Shown piece by piece: positions 20,390-31,916 of a stretch of 64,000 nt of DNA; position 1 is the first letter of the stretch; each line of letters starts with the position of its first letter. This DNA comes from Symbiodinium natans (lineage: Eukaryota > Sar > Dinophyceae > Suessiales > Symbiodiniaceae), in NCBI GenBank assembly GCA_905221605.1, contig CAJNDS010000473.1:1-64000 (forward strand), given 5' to 3'. The position numbers were made by a program, and so were the translations under genes. Under the pieces are notes generated by a model. That model had not been told where the DNA came from. It searched no databases and saw nothing but the letters and a program-made list of their open reading frames with translations.

Positions 20390-21285
20390 CGGGCTGTACC
20401 TTCCACTTTCCTTGGAACGATTGTGCGCTGACACAGTTACCGAGCCTGATGCATGCTTCTGGTTGAAGTGAAAACCAGCCCAGTAGTAGAAGCCACGGCA
20501 CGTGTCCAGGACTTCACTCCTGCACTGAATCTCTTTTAAGGTTTTTTCCAGCCCAGACCCTCTTTAACACCATAGATGTTTGCTGCTGTGTGTGAATGTT
20601 CCAGTTTGAGGGTTTGGGTTTAGGGTGCCGGGTAAGCTTAGAACGTGCTACAATGAAGAGAAGCCCGGAGGCTCTTGACCAAAAACAAACAACTCATGAA
20701 ATGCAGCCACTCAGCTCTTCACCCGTGTAGCGCTGTTCTGCGCAGCGCTGTTGCTGCTTCCTTCAGAAGGCACAGCACAATGCGACGAAGCGGGCTTGGA
20801 GCTGACAGAAGCTGTAAACCAAGGATGCAGGGCTTGCGCCGCTAGGTTGCCACAATCAAGTCCAATCATCCAGGAGACGGGCTCGGAGGTGGGAGCTGCC
20901 CAAACATGTTTCATACAGGGTTTAGAGTTTAGGACTAGGGCTACAGTGAGGAGTTGCAACTCAGCCTTGTTCATGACAGCACATCTTCTTGCTTCTTGCT
21001 AAACTGTGAAATTGAAACCCTGAAACGAGTTCCCATGCACCTGCACGCCGCCAAAGCATGGGCAAAAACACATAAGTCCTAGCTCAACCCGAGTCTCCCA
21101 AAATACCGTCTGCGTGGTTAAGAAGGTTCAGGGTCTAGGACTCTAGGGGTTCGGGTTTATCAACACTCCCATAAACGGAAAATTGCTCACTGTAGTCCGT
21201 GGAGCCCAAGGGCCAAGGGCTAAGTGAAAGCCTGCCCCCCACGAAGTCGATAAGGACGAACTCAGCGTCCTGCCAAGGCTCCTAA

Positions 21286-21474
21286 AGGGTTTAGGGTTTA
21301 GGGTTTAGGGTTTAGGGTTTAGGGTTTAGGGTTTAGGGTTTAACGTTTAGCGTTTAGGGTTTAGGGTTTAGGGTTTAGGGTTTAGGGTTTTTAGGGTTTA
21401 GGGTTTAGGGTTTAGGGTTTAGGGTTTAGGGTTTAGGGTTTAGGGTTAGGGTTTAAGGTTTAGGGTTAGGGTTT
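21286..21474 (+). repeat. Interstitial TTTAGGG telomeric array, unit 1
   Basis: About 26 head-to-tail TTTAGGG units with a few variants (TTTAACG, TTTAGCG, TTTTTAGGG, TTAGGG). The G-rich strand reads rightwards. The array abuts the 5' UTR of the next LINE. Confidence 0.95.
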
Positions 21475-22309
21475 GCTAAGGTTCCGCGCGCACCACCACG
21501 CGGGACGTGTGTTGTGGTGTGCACCCAGGTTCAACGCACTCTCCCAACCCACCCACCCACATCTCAACCTTGGGCGGGTTTAGGGTTTTATAATATCGTG
21601 TGTAAGTACAGTAGTGGGAGGGGGCGCTACGGGCCGCCTTTGACCAAATCCTGGGGTAACCCCCGCGACGGCCTCTCCGTCCCCCCAAGATCCATAGGCT
21701 TTTTTGGCGGGTTTAGGTTTTTTTTTTTGCCCGGTGTTTCCAAATTATGATGCTTATGCCGGGCTTACAAGACCCATAGGTTTATGCCTTGGGCTCCCTT
21801 TGGTTTTTGGTCCTGCGCCTTCTCTACGATTGGGGAGGGTCTGGGATTGGCCGAAGGAGGCCTTTCAGGAGACCTTTTGGAAGGACTGTCCTGGGACCTC
21901 CTGAAACCCTGCTTACAAGATCCATAGGTTTATATGTTGGGCTCCCTTTGATTTTTGGTCCTGGGAGACGATTGGGGAGGGTTTGGGAGGCCTGGCCGAA
22001 GGAGGCTTCCTGAAAGGATTCCTTTTGGGAACATGCTTGCAAGATTTTGGCGGGTTTAGGGTTTTTTTGCCCGGTGTTTCCCAAATTATGATGCTTATAC
22101 AGACCTTACAGGCTCGGGCTCGAGCCGTCCCGCCCCTGGGGACAGCCCAGGACCACACGTGCAACTTACATTCTACATTGTTCTTTTCAGCTTTGGTGCA
22201 CCTTTTGTTCTTCGCACATTGCGCAGTGAGCTAGTTAGATCTAGGACACATTGTGGTCCGTTTCGGTAGACGTTTTTTCTGCAATTCGTCTAGATCATTC
22301 GAGTTGGCC
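21475..22309 (+). promoter_or_regulatory. LINE 5' UTR, unit 2 (contains module-like segments)
   Basis: Sequence between the telomeric array and the ORF1 ATG at 22310. It carries three degenerate pieces related to the 3' modules: GCGGGTTTAGGTTTT near 21711, TACGATTGGGGAGGG at 21827 and 21968, and CCCAAATTATGATGCTTATAC at 22080. The last ~200 bp before the ATG are unique. A LINE promoter should lie here, but no motif can be named. The same region precedes ORF1 in unit 3. Confidence 0.6.
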
Positions 22310-25300
22310 ATGTCAAGCCCCGCGGAGACGCAAGATGGCGCAGCGCCCGCCGCCATGCCTACGGCCGAAGAGACCGCGGATTCCTCCAACTTGGCAGCAA
22401 TTCCTCCCCAAGATATGGTCACTCGTGAACCCGTTGCCCAAGGAACCATGCATGAGATCAATGCCAACTTACATGTCTGTGTTATGAGTGATGGTACTTA
22501 CGCTAGTTTTGCTGACGGACATAAGATGACTATTTCAGAAGCAGTCTACGAGACCCTCCTGCAGGGTGTAGCTAATAGACCCACCCGACCCCGACCACCT
22601 TCGGATATTTCGAACATTACGGGTTTGCGCTCAGCTTCGGCAGCGATGACCAATGATGAGCCCATAGAGTGGGGCGATATGGACCCAAATTTAGTTAGAG
22701 AGCTCCAGCAGAACCCGGCTAAGATGAAGGTATTTCTGGCTACACATAAGTCCAAGCAACCTCGACTAGAGTACCAGAGAGGCGGCGCAGCTTTTGTGCC
22801 TCCGCCAGAACAGCCCTCCTCCTCCTCCATCGGCCCTACACCTCCCCTTGCAACGGAGACCCCAGCCTTCTCACAGCTGCAAGCAGACTCGATGACTTCA
22901 TGGTTTGAGAAGTATCATCATGAGCAGATTAGCCCCTTACTAGCCCGAGTCACTTCACTAGAAACAGCGAACCTCCCAGAAAAGTTTACCCACGCAGAAA
23001 GACAGGCCCGATTGGACAGGCTAGCTTCACTTTCGGTACATGCGGATACTTACAATAGAACCTGCATCGTCCATGGCATCCCTCCTTTCTCCAACTACAG
23101 GACAATCCAGGACAATCTCTACTAACTTTTAGGCAGTACAGGCCTTTCTCTAGATGACTTGCAGTCCATGACCAACCATTTGTTGACGACAACCTCTGCT
23201 TTCTTGAAGCTGACTTTCGTTAGGGAGTCCCAGGCTAGACAGTTCTTCCAATCCTTTAGACAAAAGAAGCGATACTTCAGACAAAGAGACACAGGTGATG
23301 ATGTACATGTTCGAGTAGAAAGGGATCTTGCCCCGACGGAACGTATTGAAAGACAACCCCTCTTGGCGGTAGTGGATTGCCTCACCAAAATCGCCCCCCC
23401 AGGCGACCCTTCTCCACTGTACACGGAGTACCTTCGCACGGACTTCAACTCCCTGCAGCTTTGGAATCCAGAAGATGATAGTTTGCTAGCTCAGATTTTG
23501 TATGCACAGGATTCGGCTGCGAACATTGTGTGCCATCTAGGGATTCTCCCTTCTCACAAGACACACATTTTGAATACCTTTGGAGGTGCCCTACAGTCTA
23601 GGATGCACGACACCCTTCGCTTCCTTCAAGCCTCTGCAAATGCTTCTAGGCACAGGTCTACTAATGTTCGCTTTCACTATTCCAATGCTCAGGATATTAG
23701 CAACATCTCCCCATCAGAAGCGCTGAAGTACTTCCCTTACGAAATTAGACCCCTTGAACTCACACAAGATATGCAGGATACCCTCGCTCACTCCCCCCAG
23801 GTGCTCATGGAAGCCTGTGCCTCCTCTGGGGGCCTGCAAGCAATTATTCAGCAGGCTATGCAGGATCGAGGAATTTCCCATTCGGACTTTGGAAAGGGCT
23901 CCAAACAAAAAGGCAATCGCCCTAGTCGGCCAGAACGACATGATGCTCAGGAAGAGACTCAGGAATTTGCTCCACGAAAGGGAAATAAAGGTAAGGGAAA
24001 GCGTCAGAATCAAGCCGGTTTTGCCCCACAGGACTCCTACACCATTCGAAGAGGGGATTGGCAGCCCCAAAACTTTGACACCAACTATCAATGGCAGCCT
24101 CCACCAGCTAATAATGCCTCACAATGGGGTCCTCCTTCCTCACTACCTTCTTGGGGTGCCCAGCCTGTACCGGCCCCGGTGGCTACCCGCCCAGGATGGG
24201 GGCAGAGACAACAATGGTCTGGTGGAGGAGGTAAAAACAACAGCCTCTTGGATGATAGCACCTTGAGCTCCAACCTGATCCAATGCGATGATTGTTCGGC
24301 ACTACTCGGTACCAACTCCTCTTGCTTGGTCTGCACCAACTCTTCCCACTTGGAGATCTTACAACAATTTCAAAGATTTGAGGGGTTGGAAGCTTTTGAT
24401 CAACCGATTGTTGAATGGTTTGCCTGCCCTTTTTTCGTCCCGAGACCAGATGGTAGTCTCCCTTCTTGTAATACCTCTAACAACCAGCCTTGCTACTGTT
24501 GTATCACTTGGGATAGTTGGGCCACTAGGTTTTACTCAGGATCCCTCACAGCCCCGGAAGCCAATCCTATCATGCACTCACTCATGGCTGCATATGAACG
24601 AGCAGTTCTAGAACTGTTGGAGAACCCTGTTGAAATCTACCAACAGTACAAGACCTCCTACTCAGACATCTACAAACTTCGTTTTCCTGACTCTGTGGTG
24701 AGTTGGTGGTATATGATCCTCAATGATTCGGTGTCCCAAAACGACCCCTTAGACCCGTTGCCAAAGCCTTGGAAGCACTCCTCCTTTGCGAACCAATCAC
24801 CCTCCCTTCTCTCTCAACCCCCCGCTTTCCATCAGCTCTCATACCCTGTGAAGTCTTGTAATATACAGGACACCAGTAAGTTCCTTTCGATCATTCAGTT
24901 CTCCTGCGATGGATTTGCCGATGTACTCAGGGATTCTTTTGAGCTTCCGGATTTCACTGTGGTTTCTTGTTTTCAGTATTTCAAGCAGGATTTGATCACT
25001 CTTGATATTGTTCCCTGGCATTCCATGGTTCGAGAGTCATTTCGTTGGGCTTTTCAAGACCTTCAGATCGCCCCCTCCTTCTCGGTACAATCCGTAGAGG
25101 AAATAGTCTACGCTGTACTTTCAAACCGGCAGGATTACCTGCTGGACCAGTTCTGCAAAACTTTCTGCTTTCTCCTTTCCAAGTATCCCGAACTTATGCC
25201 GGTTTTCCTAGGCCAACTCCCATACTCCAACGAGCCCCTCAAGAAGCTAGCTGCTGCAGGTTCGAGTTACTTTGACACAGTTTACCACAACCTTGCTGCC

Positions 25301-25594
25301 CTATATAACCTGCATACCACCGCTTCCCAAACTATTCTGGCCCCAAATACGCAATTCTGTGAGATTTATGACCTCATTGTGAAGACTGCCCCCACACAAA
25401 GCCCTCTACATGTACAGGCCTCCTCAGCACTAGCAAGGCACTGGAATAATAAGGGCAATAGCCTAGAGTCTTTGGCCCTCCTCCTAGCAGAACGCGGCGA
25501 ACACGCATTCATTATTACCCAGGCATGGTTGATACTGCAACTGGCATATAAGGATCACACTTACCCATGGATAGCCCAGTATCTCGTCCCCTGA
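22310..25594 (+). pseudogene. LINE ORF1, unit 2, broken by a TAA
   Basis: Same 1094-codon frame as in unit 1, with the same TAA (23123-23125) after 271 codons, so units 1 and 2 share this mutation. It differs from unit 1 by T instead of G at about 23667 (as in unit 3). It ends at TGA 25592-25594. Confidence 0.85.
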
Positions 25595-25834
25595 CTCCCG
25601 CCGAGGAAGCTTCTGAACGACCACCACATAGCTGCTGCTCCCCATCCGAAGAGACATGGCTCTCCCTCCTTTTTCGAAGAGCCTCCCGCGCAATCCATCA
25701 CTTATGCTACCCACACTTACGTTACGACCCACTTACGTTACGGTGCCTTGGTCAGCATTAAAAGTCGGCACAGCGAACGCCCGCCTTACGCCGCCCCAGC
25801 CATCAGCCCGGCAGCACCGGCGCCGGCGCTGCGG
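25595..25834 (+). other. Open in-frame ORF1-ORF2 linker, unit 2
   Basis: Exactly 80 sense codons separate the ORF1 TGA from the ORF2 ATG, in the same frame and with no other stop. Readthrough of that single UGA (context CCC TGA CTC) would give one ORF1-ORF2 polyprotein. Alternatively ORF2 starts by internal initiation at the ATG 25835. Confidence 0.85.
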
Positions 25835-28800
25835 ATGAGAGATGCCCATACAACAAGGCAGCCGTTTTCTAGGGTCGTCGTGTGCTCTAGCCTTCTTGTT
25901 TCCGCTTTTGTCACTGTTCATGCACACAACAACAGCAGCACCAAAGCCAGTTTCGCCAACTCTTCCGTTTCACGCGAGAGACGGACCGCAGCATTTCAGC
26001 ACCAACATTTTGTGATTAGCGGTTTTACGGGAAAGCGAAATTCTATTTGTCATGCTCTCAATGGGAATTATGTTTGGTATTTCTCCTCAACTCCAAGATC
26101 GCATACATATCTGTGGAAGCAGTCTTTCCTTCTGCCCAATGGCATGAGGGTATTTAGGTACAGTTTTTACGACCAAAACTCCCTTTGGATGCATGTGCAA
26201 AGACGCGGTGTCTCCTTTGAGCTGGAGACTACCCGCAGTGAATCGCCAGTACTGTACGGGACGGTTATGAGAGCGGTGGCCTCCACGGGAGGCGGGCCGG
26301 GAAGCCGCTGGCGTCTCTTCCAGTATTACGATTCACTCCACCAGGAGCGGCGTCCGCCGCAATCCACTTACGATATGGAACACTTACGTTATGACTTGGA
26401 TGACAGTAATCGCCAACGCGGCTGCCAACACCGCGAAGCCCACCGGGGATGCTCCCGTGGAATTAGGAGTGAACAAGCACTAGAGAGACGATGGGATAAG
26501 TTTGTAAACAACAGACGACAAGGTAGGAGAGACTACAGAGAGTGGAAGAGAGAATGCAAGGATGCCACCCGGCGGGTACCCGGTGGACCACATCCTTTAC
26601 CCCCGGCTTACCCACGACCGACTAACACAATCCGCCTTCAAAAGCAGCTGAAGCCATGTGAGTCTCGTTCTACTAGACATGCGCCACATCAGGTCAGAGA
26701 TATTGCGTCGGGAGTGTCTTTTCCACTCCCAACAGGAACTTTTGTAAAATTGGCTACTTGGAATGTAGAGGGCCTTCGAGAGGTTTCCAAGTATGATCAG
26801 ATCTTTCGGTTCGCTAAGCAACGAGGCATTGAGCTTGTTCTAGCGCAAGAAACCAAGGCAACTTCTTCACACACATTCGTTAAAAATGGATGGGAAATTC
26901 TACATTCAGGTCACCCACAATCAAAACACCATGGGGTAGGGTTCTTTGTCTCCCCTTCCCTGAGACCCCATGTTATGGATTTTAAACCCCACTCCCCTCG
27001 TATCTGTGAAATTACCGTCAATGTCTCCCCGAGAAAAATCACCGTCTTCAACATCTACGCTCCCAGCCAGGTTGAGGACGCCGACGAGGATCGTCAACGC
27101 AAATCTTACTTCTGGACAGAACTTAACTCTATCCTAGTAGATCATCCCAATTTAGATTTTACTATCATTGCAGGCGATTGTAATGCCCGCCTGGGCTCTG
27201 ATTTAGATCCGGAGTCTGACTATATAGGCCCACATGTTGTAGGGGAACGACAATCCATCCAAGACGAAGATAGAGATAACGCTATTTTTCTCTATGATAC
27301 CCTACAGGCACACAACCTGACCCTTCCCCAGACCTTTAGCACCCTTCCTTTTGCAAAGCTGTGTACATACAAGGAACTCACCTGCGATGACCATCTCCTG
27401 CAAGGTACAGACGTCCGCAATTGGACGACCTTGGATTATGTAGCTGTCCCTATTGGATTGCGAAAAGCTGTCCGCTTTGAAGGTTCTATTTTCCAACAAC
27501 TTATTAACTCTCGACATTTGCCAGTCACATTCTCCATCCAAACTCAGTTTGACCCAGTCGCAAAGCCTCCTTCTGTTCCAAAAAAGGATTACTCAAATTT
27601 AGAACACTTTTCGGCTGCAGTGGAATCTAAACTGTTGGATGAGACCTCCAATACAGTTATTCTTCCGCACAAAACAGAACAGCTTTACATCGCGTATACT
27701 GATGGCTCTTGTCCCAATAATAGAGTGGTGTCCGCTGACAATCCGGCGGGATGGGGCTTCGCTATAACATCAGCGGCTGGTACAACATTACATCCTCCCC
27801 CTGATTCGACCTGGATTCTAGGATATGGACCTGTGAAAACTTCTCCTCTCTCGGCAGAGGGGCCATTACCTGGCTCAAATAATACGGGAGAGCTTAAAGC
27901 CCTCATTGAGTTATTTGACTATCTTTTATATTACTCGCAGTTTGCAGCAGGCTCCTCGCTCACCATTTACACCGATTCTTCGTACGCTAGGAATCTCATT
28001 TTGGGTAGCTCTCTTCCTGCCACTCACCCGCAACTAGTCTCCCTTGCCCAGCAGTATTATGCGGCTCTGCGCTGTATGTTTCATGTACAATTGCTTAGTG
28101 TTCCTGCGCATGAAGGCATACCGGGAAACGAGATAGCCGATCGCCTTGCCAAGCAAGGGGTATACTCCCGTTGCTCCATAGGCAGATTCTCTTTCGTCCC
28201 AGCCGCCTCGCTTTCTCCACCGGAAGTAGGTTTCAATGTTGAAGAATGGACCTCCAAGACCATTGAAGAACAGGACTCTAAGCTCACCTCCATTTTGACT
28301 GACTCTCTCCCATTAATCCCAGAATTACCTCTCTCAGCTAAGAAACCGTGGATCTCTAGCTCGACACTATCTCTTATTGACAAGTTCCAGAAGACACGTT
28401 TTGACGATATCTCCTCCTTAAAAATCGCCCGTAAGCAGATTAAGAAAAGTGCCTGCAAGGACAAAAAGCAATTTGTCTCCTCCTGTTTGTACAATGATTT
28501 TCATGGCTCCTCCGTACACCAATGGACGCACGCCCGCACCATTCGCTCTCCTTTTCAACCTAGAGCGACAGGTCTCTTCAATCTTAAAAACAAGCTCGTT
28601 TCTAAAACACAGCGCCCCTCTACTTTTGCGGACTATCTAGCCAATAAGCTTTGGTTCTCAGAAGAGGACCCTCCAGTACCGGTGAGTGCCCCTCAACCCA
28701 TCTGTAATGGCATTGAGGCCCCTTTCACCATGCAGAATCTCAATGCTGCCCTCCGAAAGTTAAAACGAGGCAAAGCCTCAGGCCCAAACGGTCTTGCCTG

Positions 28801-30487
28801 CGAGATATACAAGCATGCTCCCTATGTCCTTAAAAGCTTTATGTTAGAACATTATAATCAGTGCCTGGAACAGGCGGTTGTCCCTGACTCCTGGATGCTG
28901 TCAGAAGTAGTTATGATCATTAAGAATCATGCAAAAGATACGCGCTCCCTCTCCAATTACCGTCCTATCTCACTTACTAACATCTCTTACAAAATATTTG
29001 CCTCTATGCTACAGACCCGGCTGGAGTATTACTTGGATGACCGGATCAGGGACCGACAGTTCGGCTTTCGGAAACATCGCTCCACCAGCCAGCCTATACA
29101 TGTTCTGCGTCGTCTCATTGAAATATACGAACGACAAACCTCCTCCTTCCATGCACTTTTCCTGGATTGGTCTAAAGCCTTTGACTCAGTCACTTTTACC
29201 TCTATTAGTTCAGCAATGGAGTTCATGGGTGTTCCTAACCATATGATTGCAGTCGTTATGGCTCTGTACAGGGCCCCTACCTTCGTTGTACGAGATTTTG
29301 GCCTCAAATCGGCACCTATGAAGCAAACTAAGGGATTGCGACAGGGCTGCCCCCTCTCCCCATACCTCTTTTCTTTTATATTAACTCATCTGTTTCACAC
29401 GGTAGAGGAACGATATGCCTCTCAGTATGGCGAAATCCCTGGTGTTTTTTATACACCCAAGCCGGTATGGGACTTGGAGTACGCGGACGACACAGTCCTA
29501 CTCTCTAATTCTGCTGATCAGCTAACTAGGCTCCTTCATTTAGTTCAAGAAGAAGGTAGGATTAGAGGCCTGGCTCTTAATGAAGAAAAGTGTGAACATA
29601 TGTCTCTGAACACTAATCGTCGTATCTACTACCAACCATCCACTAGCACGCCATGCCCTTGCCAGTTTTGTACAGGTGACCAGCCGGTACTCGAACCAGT
29701 GCCCTTGGCCCAGGAAGTGAAGTACCTGGGCGCCTACGTGGATGATACTTCAGCTAACAACAAACACTTACGATATAGGATTTCACAGGCAATCGCTGCC
29801 TCAAAGTCGCTCCGTCCTTTGACGGGCCATAACGCGCTCCCTCCTTCCTGGAAACTGCGTGTTTATCGGGCAGTCATTCAATCCATTCTCCTTTATGCGA
29901 TGGAAAGCGCTACCTTAACGCAGTCCCAGCTTGTCCACTTAGATTCAATACACTATAAAAATTTGCGTCGTATCTTTAAGATCAAGTCCTCCTATTACCA
30001 TAAAGTTATTGATCCCTCCAATGCACCGTGCTCTAACGAGTACTTACATCAGTTAGCTTATAAATCAGGCCGTGCCTTACCTCCCTCCAGACTATATTCC
30101 CAAAATCGTTTAAAGCTCATGGGACACCTGCTACGGCATTCTGACACCTTGGAAAGTCAGGTGGTTTTCACAAGTACGCACGCCTACCGCAGAGGGTATG
30201 GCCGTAATAGAACAGGGCGGCCCAGAGTGCATTGGGCAGCCTCATGCCTCACAGAGGCATCACAAAGACTGCAGCATATGCAGTCGGATCTCCCTCCCTC
30301 TAACATCGATTTGCACAATGCCTACTTTCGTATCCCCAATACACAAGAAGTCCTCTCAGCACATGGCAGCACCTCCATGGTGCATCTTGATACGACCCGC
30401 TTGTACAGGACAGTGGCTCCGGCCGCCACTGATAGACAGCAGTGGCAGCTCCTACTAAACAAACCAGCCAAGATTAATTCCCATTGA
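25835..30487 (+). CDS. LINE ORF2: EN-RNase H-RT polyprotein, unit 2
   Basis: 1550 aa, the same domain order and catalytic residues as the unit 1 copy. A few N-terminal differences (for example Leu for Ile and Ala for Thr within the first 40 residues) are shared with unit 3. Upstream the frame is open back to the ORF1 UGA, unlike unit 1. It ends in TGA at 30485-30487. Confidence 0.92.
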   Translation: MRDAHTTRQPFSRVVVCSSLLVSAFVTVHAHNNSSTKASFANSSVSRERRTAAFQHQHFVISGFTGKRNSICHALNGNYVWYFSSTPRSHTYLWKQSFLLPNGMRVFRYSFYDQNSLWMHVQRRGVSFELETTRSESPVLYGTVMRAVASTGGGPGSRWRLFQYYDSLHQERRPPQSTYDMEHLRYDLDDSNRQRGCQHREAHRGCSRGIRSEQALERRWDKFVNNRRQGRRDYREWKRECKDATRRVPGGPHPLPPAYPRPTNTIRLQKQLKPCESRSTRHAPHQVRDIASGVSFPLPTGTFVKLATWNVEGLREVSKYDQIFRFAKQRGIELVLAQETKATSSHTFVKNGWEILHSGHPQSKHHGVGFFVSPSLRPHVMDFKPHSPRICEITVNVSPRKITVFNIYAPSQVEDADEDRQRKSYFWTELNSILVDHPNLDFTIIAGDCNARLGSDLDPESDYIGPHVVGERQSIQDEDRDNAIFLYDTLQAHNLTLPQTFSTLPFAKLCTYKELTCDDHLLQGTDVRNWTTLDYVAVPIGLRKAVRFEGSIFQQLINSRHLPVTFSIQTQFDPVAKPPSVPKKDYSNLEHFSAAVESKLLDETSNTVILPHKTEQLYIAYTDGSCPNNRVVSADNPAGWGFAITSAAGTTLHPPPDSTWILGYGPVKTSPLSAEGPLPGSNNTGELKALIELFDYLLYYSQFAAGSSLTIYTDSSYARNLILGSSLPATHPQLVSLAQQYYAALRCMFHVQLLSVPAHEGIPGNEIADRLAKQGVYSRCSIGRFSFVPAASLSPPEVGFNVEEWTSKTIEEQDSKLTSILTDSLPLIPELPLSAKKPWISSSTLSLIDKFQKTRFDDISSLKIARKQIKKSACKDKKQFVSSCLYNDFHGSSVHQWTHARTIRSPFQPRATGLFNLKNKLVSKTQRPSTFADYLANKLWFSEEDPPVPVSAPQPICNGIEAPFTMQNLNAALRKLKRGKASGPNGLACEIYKHAPYVLKSFMLEHYNQCLEQAVVPDSWMLSEVVMIIKNHAKDTRSLSNYRPISLTNISYKIFASMLQTRLEYYLDDRIRDRQFGFRKHRSTSQPIHVLRRLIEIYERQTSSFHALFLDWSKAFDSVTFTSISSAMEFMGVPNHMIAVVMALYRAPTFVVRDFGLKSAPMKQTKGLRQGCPLSPYLFSFILTHLFHTVEERYASQYGEIPGVFYTPKPVWDLEYADDTVLLSNSADQLTRLLHLVQEEGRIRGLALNEEKCEHMSLNTNRRIYYQPSTSTPCPCQFCTGDQPVLEPVPLAQEVKYLGAYVDDTSANNKHLRYRISQAIAASKSLRPLTGHNALPPSWKLRVYRAVIQSILLYAMESATLTQSQLVHLDSIHYKNLRRIFKIKSSYYHKVIDPSNAPCSNEYLHQLAYKSGRALPPSRLYSQNRLKLMGHLLRHSDTLESQVVFTSTHAYRRGYGRNRTGRPRVHWAASCLTEASQRLQHMQSDLPPSNIDLHNAYFRIPNTQEVLSAHGSTSMVHLDTTRLYRTVAPAATDRQQWQLLLNKPAKINSH

Positions 30488-30591
30488 GAGCTAACTTGTT
30501 TTAGCTGCTTTTCTTTTCGCTTTCCCATACGGCTTTGAGACATGTCGGTGCTGACGGCTGCTAACCAGCAGCTTTCGCGTTGAAAAAATAC

Positions 30592-31916
30592 AGACCTTAC
30601 AAGACCCAAAGGTTTACGCCTTGGGCTCCCTTTGGTTTTTGGTCCTGCGCCGTCTCTACGATTGGGGAGGGCTTGGGCCCAAAACAGCCCAAAAATGGCT
30701 TAATGATCCGGAGAAGCCCAAAAAGGCTCAAACAGTCCGGGAGGAGCCCAAAAAGGCTCAGAAATGGTCCGGCAGAAGCCCAAAAAGCTCAGAAATGGTC
30801 CATAAAATGGTGGGGTAAACCCAAAAAAGCGCAGAAATGGCTCAGAAATGGTCCGGGAAAAGCTCAAAAAGGCTCGGGCCGTGGCCCCCTGGAATCTCGG
30901 CCCCTGGGACCTCTTGGGACCTTGCTTACAAGATTTTGGCGGGTTTAGGGCTTTTTTGCCCGGTGTTTCCCAAATTATGATGCTTATGCAGACAGTTACA
31001 AGACCCAAAGGTTTATGCCTTGGGCTGCCTTTGGTTTTTGGTCCTGCGCCGTCTCTACGATTGGGGAGGGCTTGGGCCCAAAACAGCCCAAAAATGGCTT
31101 AATGATCCGGAGAAGCCCAAAAAGGCTCAAACAGTCCGGGAGGAGCCCAAAAAGGCTCAGAAATGGTCCGGCAGAAGCCCAAAAAGCTCAGAAATGGTCC
31201 ATAAAATGGTGGGGTAAACCCAAAAAAGCGCAGAAATGGCTCAGAAATGGTCCGGGAAAAGCTCAAAAAGGCTCGGGCCGTGGCCCCCTGGAATCTCGGC
31301 CCCTGGGACCTCTTGGGACCTTGCTTACAAGATTTTGGCGGGTTTAGGGCTTTTTTGCCCGGTGTTTCCCAAATTATGATGCTTATGCAGACAGTTACAA
31401 GACCCAAAGGTTTATGCCTTGGGCTGCCTTTGGTTTTTGGTCCTGCGCCGTCTCTACGATTGGGGAGGGCTTGGGCCCAAAACAGCCCAAAAATGGCTTA
31501 ATGATCCGGAGAAGCCCAAAAAGGCTCAAACAGTCCGGGAGGAGCCCAAAAAGGCTCAGAAATGGTCCGGGGTAAACCCAAAAAAACACAGAAATGGCTC
31601 AGAAATGGTCCGGGAAGAGCTCAAAAAGGCTCAGACATGGTCCGGGAAGAGCTCAAAAAAGCTCAGAAATGGTCCGGGCGGAGGTCAAAAAATGCTCAGA
31701 AATGGTCCGGGAGAAGCCCCCGAAAAGGCTCAGAAATGGTCCGGGAAGAGCTCAAAAAGGCGCAGAAATGGTCCGGGCCGTGGCCCCCTGGAACCTCGGC
31801 CCCTGGGACCTCTTGGGACCTTGCTTACAAGATTTTGGCGGGTTTAGGGCTTTTTTGCCCGGTGTTTCCCAAATTATGATGCTTATACAAACCTTACAAG
31901 ACCCAGAGGTTTATGC
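30592..31916 (+). repeat. LINE 3' module block, unit 2 (399+399+499 bp)
   Basis: Modules begin at 30603, 31002, 31401 and 31900, so there is one more 399-bp module than in unit 1. The two 399-bp modules are almost identical, consistent with unequal crossing-over or slippage. The block breaks off near 31916 into the spacer. Confidence 0.88.

Larger units (their letters stand above)
19411..21285. other. Spacer between organellar cassette and telomeric array, unit 1
   Basis: Mixed-composition DNA. The only recognisable structure is a duplicated ~220-bp element and, towards the right, isolated telomere-like words (GGGTTTAGGG, GGGTTTGGG near 20606-20620 and GGGTTTAGAGTTTAGG near 20919). Short frames of 83-122 codons on either strand show no family resemblance. 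Confidence 0.5.
1..22259 (+). repeat. Macro-repeat unit 1 (LINE + organellar cassette + telomeric array)
   Basis: First copy of a ~22.3-kb direct repeat. Position 1 corresponds to 22260 and to 44915. Compared with unit 2, differences are few: a G/T change near 1408, a 3-bp difference near 3527, one fewer 399-bp module in the LINE 3' block, and scattered single bases. The LINE 5' UTR of this unit lies outside the window. Order: LINE, 3' modules, spacer, two organellar LSU rRNA copies, spacer, TTTAGGG array, 5' UTR of the next LINE. Such high identity over 22 kb points to recent amplification, to homogenisation, or to an assembly effect. Confidence 0.93.
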
